From NCBI GenBank assembly GCA_036172455.1, contig JAXKVY010000002.1:124001-188000 (forward strand): a stretch of 64,000 nucleotides of DNA, given 5' to 3'. Below are positions 50,893 through 59,110 of this stretch, in pieces; position 1 is the first letter of the stretch, and each line of letters starts with the position of its first letter. Made by a program: the position numbers and the translations under genes. Under the pieces are notes generated by a model. The model made no database searches. It was given only the letters and a program-made list of their open reading frames with translations, and was not told the origin of the DNA. The DNA comes from Candidatus Izemoplasma sp. (GTDB lineage Bacteria; Bacillota_I; Bacilli_A; Izemoplasmatales; Izemoplasmataceae).

Positions 50893-51562
50893 CAAGTAAC
50901 ACCTTAGAAACGTTTTTGACCGCATCACTCAAGAACGATTCAAAATCGACGTGCTGGTTATAATCTTCAATGACATCTGATATCGAACGAAGTACTAAGA
51001 ACGGTTTGTCATAATGGCTACAAACATGTGCGATGGCGGCCGCTTCCATTTCAATGGCCAAAATGTCTGGATATTGATTATTTATAACTTTTAGGGGTTT
51101 TTTATCATATACAAATTGATCACCCGATGCAATTTTGCCTAAATAGACAGGTAATTTCTCTGTTTTACCCGCTTTTTCTGCCAATTTTACAAGGTCTTTA
51201 TCGGCAATAAAAGTGGGGGTCTGACCTGGAATTTGTCCATGTACGTAACGATCAAATTTTGTAACATCGACATCGTGATATAGTATTTCTGTACCGATAA
51301 TTATGTCTTTATGGGTCACACCATTTTGTCCCCCGGCAACGCCAATATTGATTAAGTGGTCAATATCATAATGTTCAAATAATAACGTCGCTGTAATTGC
51401 GGCATTAACTTTACCAATTCCTGCCAAAGCGAGTACCACGTTGTGATTATGTATGGTGCCTTCATAAAAAGTTTTATGGCGCAATGATGTTTTTGTTAAA
51501 TTTGTTGTATGTCGCAATAGTTCTGTCAGTTCTTCTTCCATTGCTCCAATAATTCCAATCAT
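50873..51562 (-). CDS. mtnN: 5'-methylthioadenosine/S-adenosylhomocysteine nucleosidase
   Basis: 229 residues. Removes adenine from MTA and S-adenosylhomocysteine, clearing by-products of methylation and polyamine synthesis. MIGIIGAMEEE at the start, the NIGVAGG loop and the active-site stretch AIEMEAAAIAHV (about 170) with Asp in ISDV (about 195) are diagnostic. GGAGG lies before the ATG. It follows greA across a terminator and is coupled to the downstream metallohydrolase gene. No luxS is seen. Confidence 0.97.
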   Translation of the reverse strand: MIGIIGAMEEELTELLRHTTNLTKTSLRHKTFYEGTIHNHNVVLALAGIGKVNAAITATLLFEHYDIDHLINIGVAGGQNGVTHKDIIIGTEILYHDVDVTKFDRYVHGQIPGQTPTFIADKDLVKLAEKAGKTEKLPVYLGKIASGDQFVYDKKPLKVINNQYPDILAIEMEAAAIAHVCSHYDKPFLVLRSISDVIEDYNQHVDFESFLSDAVKNVSKVLLDVIKSC

Positions 51563-51585
51563 GACTTTTCCTCCTTTAAAAATGA

Positions 51586-51614
51586 AAATAAGAATGTACG
51601 ATACATTCTTATTT
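51586..51614 (-). terminator. Terminator of greA
   Basis: AAATAAGAATGTA (51586-51598) pairs with TACATTCTTATTT (51602-51614) around CGA. On the minus strand U-rich sequence follows. Confidence 0.8.
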
Positions 51615-51616
51615 AG

Positions 51617-52084
51617 TTATGAAAAATCAATTACTTTGACACGAATGTCTCGTCCAGTTTCTCCTTTAACAACAATTTCATCACCTTTTTTACAACCGAT
51701 GATTGCTTTTCCAATTGGTGATTCATTTGAAATCTTATTGTTTAGTGGATCCGCTTCAATTGTACCAACTAACTTGTACTCATTTGGTTCTAAATCATTG
51801 ATTTGAATTGTGACACTATTCCCAATGTTGACAATTTTTTTATCTGCTTTAGAACTATCGATTAATTCATAATTTTTTAAAATGCTTTCAATTTCTTTAA
51901 TCCGCGCTTCAATGCTTGCTTGTTCATCCCGTGCGGCATCATAATCAGCATTCTCTGATAAGTCACCTTGTGCGCGAGCTTCTTTTAACGCTTCTAAGTT
52001 AGCCTTGCGGTCAACTGTTTTCAAACGTTCTAATTCATTTTGTAAATCTAATAAACCTTGTTCCGTTAATTTTACCTTTTCCAT
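51617..52084 (-). CDS. greA: Transcription elongation factor GreA
   Basis: 155 residues, the usual length. The N-terminal coiled coil (about 1-75) reaches into the RNA polymerase channel; its tip carries the acidic D-A-D-Y-D of ENADYDAARDEQ (about 40-51). The C-terminal FKBP-like domain contains SPIGKAIIGCKKGDEI. GreA rescues backtracked polymerase by stimulating RNA cleavage. GGAGGT precedes the ATG. It follows udk in the conserved udk-greA order. Confidence 0.97.
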   Translation of the reverse strand: MEKVKLTEQGLLDLQNELERLKTVDRKANLEALKEARAQGDLSENADYDAARDEQASIEARIKEIESILKNYELIDSSKADKKIVNIGNSVTIQINDLEPNEYKLVGTIEADPLNNKISNESPIGKAIIGCKKGDEIVVKGETGRDIRVKVIDFS

Positions 52085-52104
52085 AGTGTAACCTCCATTA
52101 CTTA

Positions 52105-52737
52105 TTATACATCAGGTTTGTCTGAAATGATAGATTTTATTTTCGTGATAATGAGATCTACCGCCACATCATGCGTTCTATCATTCGGGATAATAACATT
52201 TGCATAACGTTTTGTCGGTTTAACAAATGCAAAGTGCATTGGTTTAACTGTTTTTAAATACTGAGCGATAACACTTTCCATTGTACGACCACGTTCTTCA
52301 ATATCACGTTTAAGTCGGCGAATGAAACGTAAATCATCATCCGCTTCAACAAATAACTTAATATCGGATAAATCACGTATCCGTTTGTCTTCTAAAATTA
52401 AAATTCCTTCTAATATCAAGATCTTCGTCGGTTGCATAATCTCTGTTTTTTCTGAACGTGTATGGCGTTCAAAGTCATAGGTTGGTTTAACAATCTCTTC
52501 ACCTTTTAACAACTTAAGAATTTGCTTATACATCAAATCGTTGTCTAAAGAAAACGGATGGTCATAATTCGTTTTATAGCGTTCTTCTAATGGCAAATCT
52601 GATTGATCTTTATAATAATCATCATGTTTAATGACCGTTACATTTTCATCTTTAAATGATTCCATGATTCTTTCAACAACAGTTGTTTTGCCTGAAGCAC
52701 TACCTCCAGCAACTGCAATAATTACAGGACGTTTCAT
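52105..52737 (-). CDS. udk: Uridine kinase
   Basis: About 210 residues. Phosphorylates uridine and cytidine with ATP or GTP for nucleoside salvage. Walker A is GGSASGKTT (about 11-19); the HDDYYKD and PYDFERHTR-like (YDFERHTR) motifs bind the nucleoside. The ATG at 52737 follows GGTGATAGG; the twelve codons upstream were discarded. The gene lies between trhP2 and greA, as in Bacillus. Confidence 0.96.
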   Translation of the reverse strand: MKRPVIIAVAGGSASGKTTVVERIMESFKDENVTVIKHDDYYKDQSDLPLEERYKTNYDHPFSLDNDLMYKQILKLLKGEEIVKPTYDFERHTRSEKTEIMQPTKILILEGILILEDKRIRDLSDIKLFVEADDDLRFIRRLKRDIEERGRTMESVIAQYLKTVKPMHFAFVKPTKRYANVIIPNDRTHDVAVDLIITKIKSIISDKPDV

Positions 52738-52758
52738 CCTATCACCAACCCTTAACAA

Positions 52759-52778
52759 AAGGAGTGCATTCACTCCTT
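52759..52778 (-). terminator. Terminator after trhP2
   Basis: AAGGAGTG (52759-52766) pairs with CACTCCTT (52771-52778) around a 4-base loop. On the minus strand UUUUGUU follows, giving partial termination before udk. Confidence 0.7.
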
Positions 52779-52834
52779 CAGTAATATTCTAGAACTCATT
52801 CCTATTATATATGAAGGAAATATTTTTGCAATAG

Positions 52835-54028
52835 TTATTCTGTTATTTTTCGTAAGATGTCAAACTCATTGACATGAAATGGGATTTTGAACTTAAGCAA
52901 TTGTTTCGGATGTCTTGCGACATCAATGTATTCATCAGTATCATAATCCATCATGTGATCAACTTTAAACTTGATTGGTGTAAATGATGGTGAGAACACT
53001 TCAACAACATCACCATTTTTAAAATAGTTTCGCTGTTCAACAAGCGCAATTTTGGTCTCTGGGTCATAGTCTCTAACAATACCAATAAACTCTTGCGTGG
53101 GATTTTCACTACGCATATTATAAAGTTGTTGGTTTATTGTAGTAATCCCATGCATAAAGCCATGAGATGTTAGACGATTTTCAGCTTTTTTAATTTGGAG
53201 TAAATATTTGGGTAAATCGATATCATAATCATCACAAATATCATCAATTAAGTGACGGTATGTATTCACAACCGTTGCGATATAATGAATTGATTTCATT
53301 CGGCCTTCTATTTTTAATGAATCGACACCCATATCAATTAATGAAGAAATATCTTTTACAGTCTGTAAATCTTTTGAACTCATCGAAAAAGGGATGTCTT
53401 TATTGATTTTTTCATCTTTATAATATAAGTCATAATTCCATCGACAACTATGTGCACATCCACCACGATTTGCATCACGATCTGTCATATTATTACTCAA
53501 GGTACATCTACCAGAGTAAGATACACACATGCCACCATGAATAAAGACTTCAATGTTGATAGGGGCTTTTTCAGATAACTCACGAATTTCATCGAGTGAT
53601 AATTCTCTAGCAAGAACAACGCGTTCAGCGCCTTGGTTCTTCCAGAATCTCGCGCCGAATTCATTGGTCACTGATAATTGTGTGGATATGTGAATTTCTA
53701 AGTTGGTATGCGCTTTTGCTGTATCGATAATTATAGGTGAAGCACAAATAATCGCATCAACACCAACGGCTTCAAGTGATTGTAGATATGGCATTAATCC
53801 ATCTAAGTCTTCATTATGTGGAATAATATTAGTCGTCACGTAGACTTTCTTGTTTAATCTATGAGCGATATCGCATGCTTTTTTAATTTCTGGAATATCA
53901 AAGTTCGATGCACGTGCGCGTAAACTAAACTTTTTACCCCCAATATATACCGCATCAGCGCCATAATGAAAAGCAACTTTTAATTTCTCTAAATCTCCCG
54001 CAGGAGCTAATAATTCAGGTTTTTTCAT
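52835..54028 (-). CDS. trhP2: tRNA hydroxylation protein TrhP2 (peptidase U32 family, YrrO)
   Basis: 397 residues with the U32 core: LLAPAGDLEKLKVAFHYGAD at the N-terminus and the signature region EVFIHGGMCVSYSGRCTLSN (about 163-182), plus cysteines at GGCAHSCRW that hold an Fe-S cluster in the family. Together with TrhP1 it is required for 5-hydroxyuridine at tRNA position 34 via prephenate-dependent hydroxylation. It begins 11 bases after the TrhP1 gene. Order trmR-trhP1-trhP2-udk is as in Bacillus. A terminator-like hairpin follows. Confidence 0.92.
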   Translation of the reverse strand: MKKPELLAPAGDLEKLKVAFHYGADAVYIGGKKFSLRARASNFDIPEIKKACDIAHRLNKKVYVTTNIIPHNEDLDGLMPYLQSLEAVGVDAIICASPIIIDTAKAHTNLEIHISTQLSVTNEFGARFWKNQGAERVVLARELSLDEIRELSEKAPINIEVFIHGGMCVSYSGRCTLSNNMTDRDANRGGCAHSCRWNYDLYYKDEKINKDIPFSMSSKDLQTVKDISSLIDMGVDSLKIEGRMKSIHYIATVVNTYRHLIDDICDDYDIDLPKYLLQIKKAENRLTSHGFMHGITTINQQLYNMRSENPTQEFIGIVRDYDPETKIALVEQRNYFKNGDVVEVFSPSFTPIKFKVDHMMDYDTDEYIDVARHPKQLLKFKIPFHVNEFDILRKITE

Positions 54029-54039
54029 ATCATCACACC

Positions 54040-54918
54040 TTAGAATGTATCGTATACAGTGCTTTTATCTAAAAAGCCTGTGTCATGTGTCGCTTGATAT
54101 TTTTTAATCACAGCATCTTGTTTAGATGGCGCCTTTATGATTGTTTGATAATCTTTTAATACATTAATGGTATAGTTGTCTGATTGGAAAATAGAATCAA
54201 TCATGAAAAGATCAATCGTCTCTTTTAAGGCTAAAATGACATGAAAACTATGCATTGGTTTTGCCCTAAAGACATGGGTTCCATGGGTATTTTCAAAAAT
54301 AGGAAATTTATCTTGGCGTTTTTCTTCGATCAAGGTCATCTCATAGTTATTAAACAGTTCCGGTCGACGCTCTTTTTGATAAGTCAAAAAGTTCGTAATT
54401 AATGGCCGTTTAGAATGAAACATATTGAGATATCCATGACCAATCATCGCTGTATTAATCGGACTATTTTTAGCGATTTCGAGCACTTCATCTGTCGTGA
54501 TTTCCCGTGCAACAAACATACCTTTTATATTATTTTTATGCCAAAAATTGGCATCATAAGCATTCGTTGTTAAGGTCCCTGGTTGGAAGATGAGTTTATC
54601 ATGAATACCTAACTCTTTAGCCAGTTGATATACCCCAATATCACCAAATATAATACCATCTATCTGATGTGTTTTGGCAAATGATAAATAGTCTTTTACT
54701 GTCTTAACATGTGTTTGATGCATCATAATATTAAGATGTAAGTAAACATCCATCGCAAACTGTTTACATAATGAGACAATTTCTTCCATATCCTCTTTAG
54801 TATAAGACTTTACAGGGCGTGGGGTGATGTCATCATTTTGAATAATGATTCCCTTTGCCCCAGCATCACGTAAGGCTTGAATATTCTCTTTGTTTTGAAG
54901 AGGGACAATAAACTGCAT
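54040..54918 (-). CDS. trhP1: tRNA hydroxylation protein TrhP1 (peptidase U32 family, YrrN)
   Basis: About 292 residues, the shorter U32 partner. The N-terminal PLQNKENIQALRDAGAKGII and the LIFQPGTLTTNAYDANFW stretch (about 105-125) follow the TIM-barrel pattern of the family. The GMFVAREITTDEV segment matches its paralogue TrhP2. It lacks the C-terminal Cys cluster of TrhP2. AAAGGAAG precedes the ATG at 54918. It sits between trmR and trhP2, so the three wobble-uridine genes form a unit. Confidence 0.9.
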   Translation of the reverse strand: MQFIVPLQNKENIQALRDAGAKGIIIQNDDITPRPVKSYTKEDMEEIVSLCKQFAMDVYLHLNIMMHQTHVKTVKDYLSFAKTHQIDGIIFGDIGVYQLAKELGIHDKLIFQPGTLTTNAYDANFWHKNNIKGMFVAREITTDEVLEIAKNSPINTAMIGHGYLNMFHSKRPLITNFLTYQKERRPELFNNYEMTLIEEKRQDKFPIFENTHGTHVFRAKPMHSFHVILALKETIDLFMIDSIFQSDNYTINVLKDYQTIIKAPSKQDAVIKKYQATHDTGFLDKSTVYDTF

Positions 54919-54922
54919 TAAA

Positions 54923-55537
54923 TCACTTCCTTTTGATGCTGACACTCATGCCATCACCAATGCTATAAATTTCTGTATCATAATCTGCTTTTGATACAAT
55001 ATATTGATTAAAGTTATCTAATTTACGTAATAACTGTCGTAAATTTCGACTATCAACATCTTGGTCGATTAAGCCATGAAATAGTAGGTTATCTGTCACA
55101 ACAATACCGCCTACTTTTAAAAAAGGCGTATACTTTTCAAAAAATTTAATGTATTGCGCTTTAGCCGCATCAATAAAGATGAGATCAAACATTATCTTAG
55201 GTTTGGGCTCATAATTTAACGCGTCTGCTTCTATTAAGGTAATACGATCTGTTACATCAGCCTTGTTAAAGTTTTGTTTTGCCGCTTCAATCATACTTGG
55301 GTCACGTTCTATAGTTGTTATTGTAACAGGGTGTTTTTTAGTCATACTTATGGCGCTATAGCCAATAGCAGTTCCAATCTCTAAAATATGCTTTGCATTA
55401 CTTAAAGCAATAAGCTGATTTAAGAACCGTTCCCCTTCCCGTGTAATGATGGGCACATTATGTTCCTTTGCATACTCTCTTAAGGTGATGAGTAGCGGAT
55501 CGTTTTCTGGCATTAATGTATCTAAATAAGCAGTCAT
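54923..55537 (-). CDS. trmR: tRNA 5-hydroxyuridine methyltransferase TrmR (YrrM)
   Basis: 204 residues, class I O-methyltransferase of the catechol-type family. Motif I is LEIGTAIGYSAI (about 53-64), motif II acid in TTIERDPSM, and the metal-binding Asp pair is in FIDAAKAQY and VTDNLLFHG. In Bacillus this protein methylates ho5U34 to mo5U34 in tRNA. Its position next to trhP1 and trhP2 supports that role. The start overlaps the yrzB stop as TAATG; the stop is TGA. Confidence 0.92.
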   Translation of the reverse strand: MTAYLDTLMPENDPLLITLREYAKEHNVPIITREGERFLNQLIALSNAKHILEIGTAIGYSAISMTKKHPVTITTIERDPSMIEAAKQNFNKADVTDRITLIEADALNYEPKPKIMFDLIFIDAAKAQYIKFFEKYTPFLKVGGIVVTDNLLFHGLIDQDVDSRNLRQLLRKLDNFNQYIVSKADYDTEIYSIGDGMSVSIKRK

Positions 55538-55791
55538 TAGTCTTCTTCAGTAAACGTATTTAATACTTCTTGGATCATCTCAAACTCTTCATCAGTTTGA
55601 ATGTCTAATAATGTCCCTTGACCATCATCTTCTTCGACATATTCAGCGGCCATAACTTCTTCTAGGCTCTCTGGGTCTTTGTAGACAACATAGTTCTTTT
55701 TGGTTTTTGGATCTTGAAATGTTAAAATAATTTCAAATTCTACATCATTGCCGTTGTCATCTGTAATAACAATTGTTTTTTCTTCCATCAT
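55537..55791 (-). CDS. yrzB: DUF1292 protein YrzB
   Basis: 84 residues, strongly acidic (EYVEEDDGQG; NTFTEED at the end). Matches DUF1292/YrzB, a small protein of unknown function always near ruvX and alaS in Bacillota. The first or second ATG may be the start. It is 9 bases after ruvX and overlaps trmR by one base, in the same transcript. mltG (yrrL), which normally follows yrzB, is missing. Confidence 0.9.
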   Translation of the reverse strand: MMEEKTIVITDDNGNDVEFEIILTFQDPKTKKNYVVYKDPESLEEVMAAEYVEEDDGQGTLLDIQTDEEFEMIQEVLNTFTEED

Positions 55792-55800
55792 AGACTCCTT

Positions 55801-56217
55801 TCATTCGTTTCTATCTAAATAACTTTGTAATATAATCGTTGCGGCCATTTGGTCGATTGATTTTTGCCGCTTTTTACGTTTTAGTTTTTGTGTTTTCATC
55901 ATCTGTGAAGCCGATTTAGATGATAAACGTTCGTCAACTAATATCACTGGTAAATTAGTTGCTTCTTCTAAATCTGCTTTAAATTGTTTTGTGATCTTCG
56001 CTTGTTCACCTTCGGTATTATCCATGTTTTTAGGAAAGCCTAAAACAATGGTATCAATCGGCTCTTTTTGACATAACGTTACAACATATTCAATTGCTTG
56101 GTTAAACGCTTGATGGGAAAACCGTACTGTTTCAATATCGCGTGCTAGAAACTTCATCTCATCACTAATCGCAACGCCTAACGTCTTATTTCCTAAATCA
56201 AGGCCTAATACTTTCAT
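55801..56217 (-). CDS. ruvX: RuvX/YqgF-type Holliday junction resolvase-like nuclease
   Basis: 138 residues with the RNase H-like fold. The first acidic site is in LGLDLGNKTLGVA (Asp6), then ILVDERLSSK (about 95-104) and the basic KLKRKKRQKSIDQMAA with the last Asp. It is named a Holliday junction resolvase and is also linked to 16S rRNA maturation. The start overlaps the alaS TGA as ATGA, so translation is coupled. Order alaS-ruvX-yrzB is conserved, here without ireB between alaS and ruvX. Confidence 0.95.
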   Translation of the reverse strand: MKVLGLDLGNKTLGVAISDEMKFLARDIETVRFSHQAFNQAIEYVVTLCQKEPIDTIVLGFPKNMDNTEGEQAKITKQFKADLEEATNLPVILVDERLSSKSASQMMKTQKLKRKKRQKSIDQMAATIILQSYLDRNE

Positions 56218-58841
56218 TGAACCAACTCTTTGACATGTGCTAAAGCCGTATCAACTTTCGATACATCTTTACCACCTGCTTGTGCCATTTGTGGACGTCC
56301 ACCACCGTTCCCTCCACATATCATCGCCGCAGCTTTTGCAATTTTACCACTGTGATAGTCATCATTGTCACTTTTCGCAATAAACGTTACTTTATTATCT
56401 AACACATTTGCCAAAAATACAAATCCATTAGGTAAATGTTCTAACAACCGATCTGCCAGTGGTTTTAATGCGTCTTTGTCAATCGCATCAAGTTTTAACA
56501 CTAAGGTATTGTTTTTGACGTGATCTAAATAATCATCTAGTTGATTAAAGGTTTGTTCTTTTAATGCTTCTTTCACATTCTTTTCTAAATCTCGCACTAA
56601 TTCTTGTAAATGTTCAAATTCTAAACGCTTATCAATAACTGCTTGATAAGATGCTTTGATAGAATGATTAATCTGGTAATCAAACGAAACATCGATACCA
56701 TGTGCTTTGGCATCTTTTACAATATTGTTGGCTTTATTGATCAGTTTTTTCATTTCTTTATGGAAACCAGTAAACTGTTTTCTAATATTGTCAGTTGCTT
56801 CATTTACGTGGGCTGTGATTCGGTAAATGCCACTTCCTTTATTCTCAATATTCGCTATCGCAAAGTGTCCGATATCCCCTGTATTATCGACATGGGTACC
56901 ACCGCATAAATCAATTGTGTAATCCATATTTATAACCCGAACTTTATCGGTGTACTTTTCACCAAACTCGGCAATTGCACCCATAGCTTTTGCTTTTTCA
57001 AGCGGAACTTCTTCTTTAACAACAGGAATGCTTGCACGAATTTTGTCATTTACACGTTCTTCAACTTTAAGAAGTATCTCATCATCTAACGGATCATAAT
57101 TATTAAAATCAAATCGTAAAGCGTCACTTGATACATTTGAACCTTGTTGGCTAACATGCTCACCAACAATCTCTCTTAATGCGCCAAATAATAAATGGGT
57201 TGCGGAATGATGATACATTGTTAATAACCGTTTCATCTCATCAACCTCAGCTTTTACGCTATCTCCATCGGTTAAATTGTGGTCATCTATATAATGTAAA
57301 AATTGTCCATTAGGCATCTTTTGAACATCTTTGACATAATATGTTTCATCCTTTGTTTGGATAACACCAGTATCTGCGACTTGGCCACCACTTTCTGCGT
57401 AGAATGGTGTGCATTCTAAGACAACACCTTCATCAAACGCTTTAAGGATGCGTGTTTCTTCAACCAATGAATCATATCCTGTAAATGTATCTTGCGCTCT
57501 GAAGTTTAGGTAAGCTTCGTTCTGTTCTTTCATACTCAGTGTATCTTTACGTGCATTACGAGCACGTTCTTTTTGTTTATCCATTTCTTCTTTAAACCCA
57601 GTTTCATCGACAATATACCCATGTTCTTCTGCGAGTTCAATGGTTAGTTCAATTGGGAAGCCATAGGTGTCATACAGTTTAAAGGCGTTGTCGCCTGTAA
57701 TTGTTTGGTTGTCACTATCTTCAATTAAGTTTTCAAGTAACTTTTCACCTTGGGTGAGTGTTTCAAGAAACTTCTCTTCTTCTTTTCTTACCACCTTTTT
57801 AATGATGTCTGAGTTGTCGCTTAAGTAGGTGTAATAGGTCCCCATCTGTTCAATCACAGTATCGACCAGTTTGTATAAGAAGGCTTTACTGATACCCAGT
57901 TGTTTTCCATGTTTAACAGCACGTCTTAATAGTCTACGAAGTACGTAACCACGTCCTTCATTCGATAATATAGCCCCATCCGCAACAGCAAATGTGACGG
58001 TTCTAATATGATCAGCGATAACCTTGAATGACATTTGACCGGTATACTCAATATGACTAATCTCACTAATTTTTTTATTCAATGCCATAAATATATCTGT
58101 TTCATAATTTGTTTCTGCGCCTTGCATAACACATGCCATCCGTTCAAGTCCCATCCCTGTATCAATGTTTTTACTAGGAAGTTCAGGATATGCATCGCGT
58201 TCTAATTCTTTTTTGGCATTAAACTGAGAAAATACAATATTCCAAATTTCAATATAACGATCATTTTCAATATCGTGTTCAATCACATCTAGTCCAATAT
58301 CACCAAACGCCTCACCACGATCATAAAAAATCTCTGTATCAGGTCCACAAGGACCCTCTCCTATTTCCCAGAAATTATGTTCACATTTAATGATATGGCC
58401 GCGTTTAACCCCAACATTCAACCATGCCTGAATAGTCTCTTCATCATCAGGATAGACTGTAAAATAGAGTTTATTTGGGTCCATACCATAATACCTGTCG
58501 TCGGTTAATAAAGTATAAGCCCATGGAATGATTTCATCACGAAAATAGTCACCAATACTAAAATTACCTAACATTTCAAAAAAGGTATGGTGCCGCGCAG
58601 TTTTACCAACATTGTTGATGTCGTTTGTTCGAATACATTTTTGGGCATTGACAATACGGGGATTACTTGGGATAATCGATCCGTCAAAATATTTTTTCAG
58701 TGGGGCAACTCCTGCGTTAATCCAAAGCAATGTTGGATCATTGTTTGGTATTAAGCTTGCGCTTTCTTCTACCGCATGCCCGTGCTCTTTGAAAAAATCT
58801 AACCATATTTGTCTGATTTCATTTGTCGATAATTGTTTCAT
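56214..58841 (-). CDS. alaS: Alanyl-tRNA synthetase
   Basis: About 875 residues, a full AlaRS. The class II catalytic core (about 1-240) starts with TNEIRQIWLDFFKEHGH. The tRNA-recognition region and the editing domain follow, with HHSATHLLFGALRE (about 560) and CGGTHVDNTGD (about 665), the zinc ligands that remove mischarged Ser and Gly. The C-Ala domain with GGNGGGRPQMAQAG (about 850) is intact. AAGGAG lies 8 bases before the ATG at 58841. An alanine-type T-box leader controls it. It starts the alaS-ruvX-yrzB-trmR-trhP1-trhP2 line, with its own promoter downstream of recD2. Confidence 0.98.
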   Translation of the reverse strand: MKQLSTNEIRQIWLDFFKEHGHAVEESASLIPNNDPTLLWINAGVAPLKKYFDGSIIPSNPRIVNAQKCIRTNDINNVGKTARHHTFFEMLGNFSIGDYFRDEIIPWAYTLLTDDRYYGMDPNKLYFTVYPDDEETIQAWLNVGVKRGHIIKCEHNFWEIGEGPCGPDTEIFYDRGEAFGDIGLDVIEHDIENDRYIEIWNIVFSQFNAKKELERDAYPELPSKNIDTGMGLERMACVMQGAETNYETDIFMALNKKISEISHIEYTGQMSFKVIADHIRTVTFAVADGAILSNEGRGYVLRRLLRRAVKHGKQLGISKAFLYKLVDTVIEQMGTYYTYLSDNSDIIKKVVRKEEEKFLETLTQGEKLLENLIEDSDNQTITGDNAFKLYDTYGFPIELTIELAEEHGYIVDETGFKEEMDKQKERARNARKDTLSMKEQNEAYLNFRAQDTFTGYDSLVEETRILKAFDEGVVLECTPFYAESGGQVADTGVIQTKDETYYVKDVQKMPNGQFLHYIDDHNLTDGDSVKAEVDEMKRLLTMYHHSATHLLFGALREIVGEHVSQQGSNVSSDALRFDFNNYDPLDDEILLKVEERVNDKIRASIPVVKEEVPLEKAKAMGAIAEFGEKYTDKVRVINMDYTIDLCGGTHVDNTGDIGHFAIANIENKGSGIYRITAHVNEATDNIRKQFTGFHKEMKKLINKANNIVKDAKAHGIDVSFDYQINHSIKASYQAVIDKRLEFEHLQELVRDLEKNVKEALKEQTFNQLDDYLDHVKNNTLVLKLDAIDKDALKPLADRLLEHLPNGFVFLANVLDNKVTFIAKSDNDDYHSGKIAKAAAMICGGNGGGRPQMAQAGGKDVSKVDTALAHVKELVQ

Positions 58842-58862
58842 CGCAATCACTCCTTAATATAT

Positions 58863-59070
58863 AAAAATCGCCCTTAAATCATTAAGGACGAAGACTTTCC
58901 GTGGTACCACCTTAGTTCTAGTTTCCTAGCACTCGTACTTGTTAACGCAAAGTGTGCGGGTGCGATTAACACCTCTTAGAAGTAGCTTCATATAGTCACA
59001 ATATTAGTTTACACCAACCACTAACTCTCTAGGATAAATAACTATATTACTCGGCTTCATCAACGATTTC
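58863..59070 (-). promoter_or_regulatory. T-box leader of alaS
   Basis: The minus-strand leader contains the T-box signature AAGGTGGTACCACGG (near 58899-58914), which pairs with the free CCA end of uncharged tRNA. It is followed by a terminator hairpin CGTCCTTA/TAAGGGCG with five U (58863-58890). The stem I region shows AGTAA and a GCT triplet (58984-58986), a candidate alanine specifier codon. It therefore senses uncharged tRNA-Ala. Confidence 0.9.
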
Positions 59071-59076
59071 ATAAGT

Positions 59077-59105
59077 ATTATACTAAAAATACCCTGTTAA
59101 TGCAA
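59077..59105 (-). promoter_or_regulatory. Promoter of the alaS T-box transcript
   Basis: On the minus strand TTGCAT (59100-59105), a 17-base spacer and a perfect TATAAT (59077-59082). Start near 59070, at the beginning of the T-box. Confidence 0.8.
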
Positions 59106-59110
59106 CTGAA

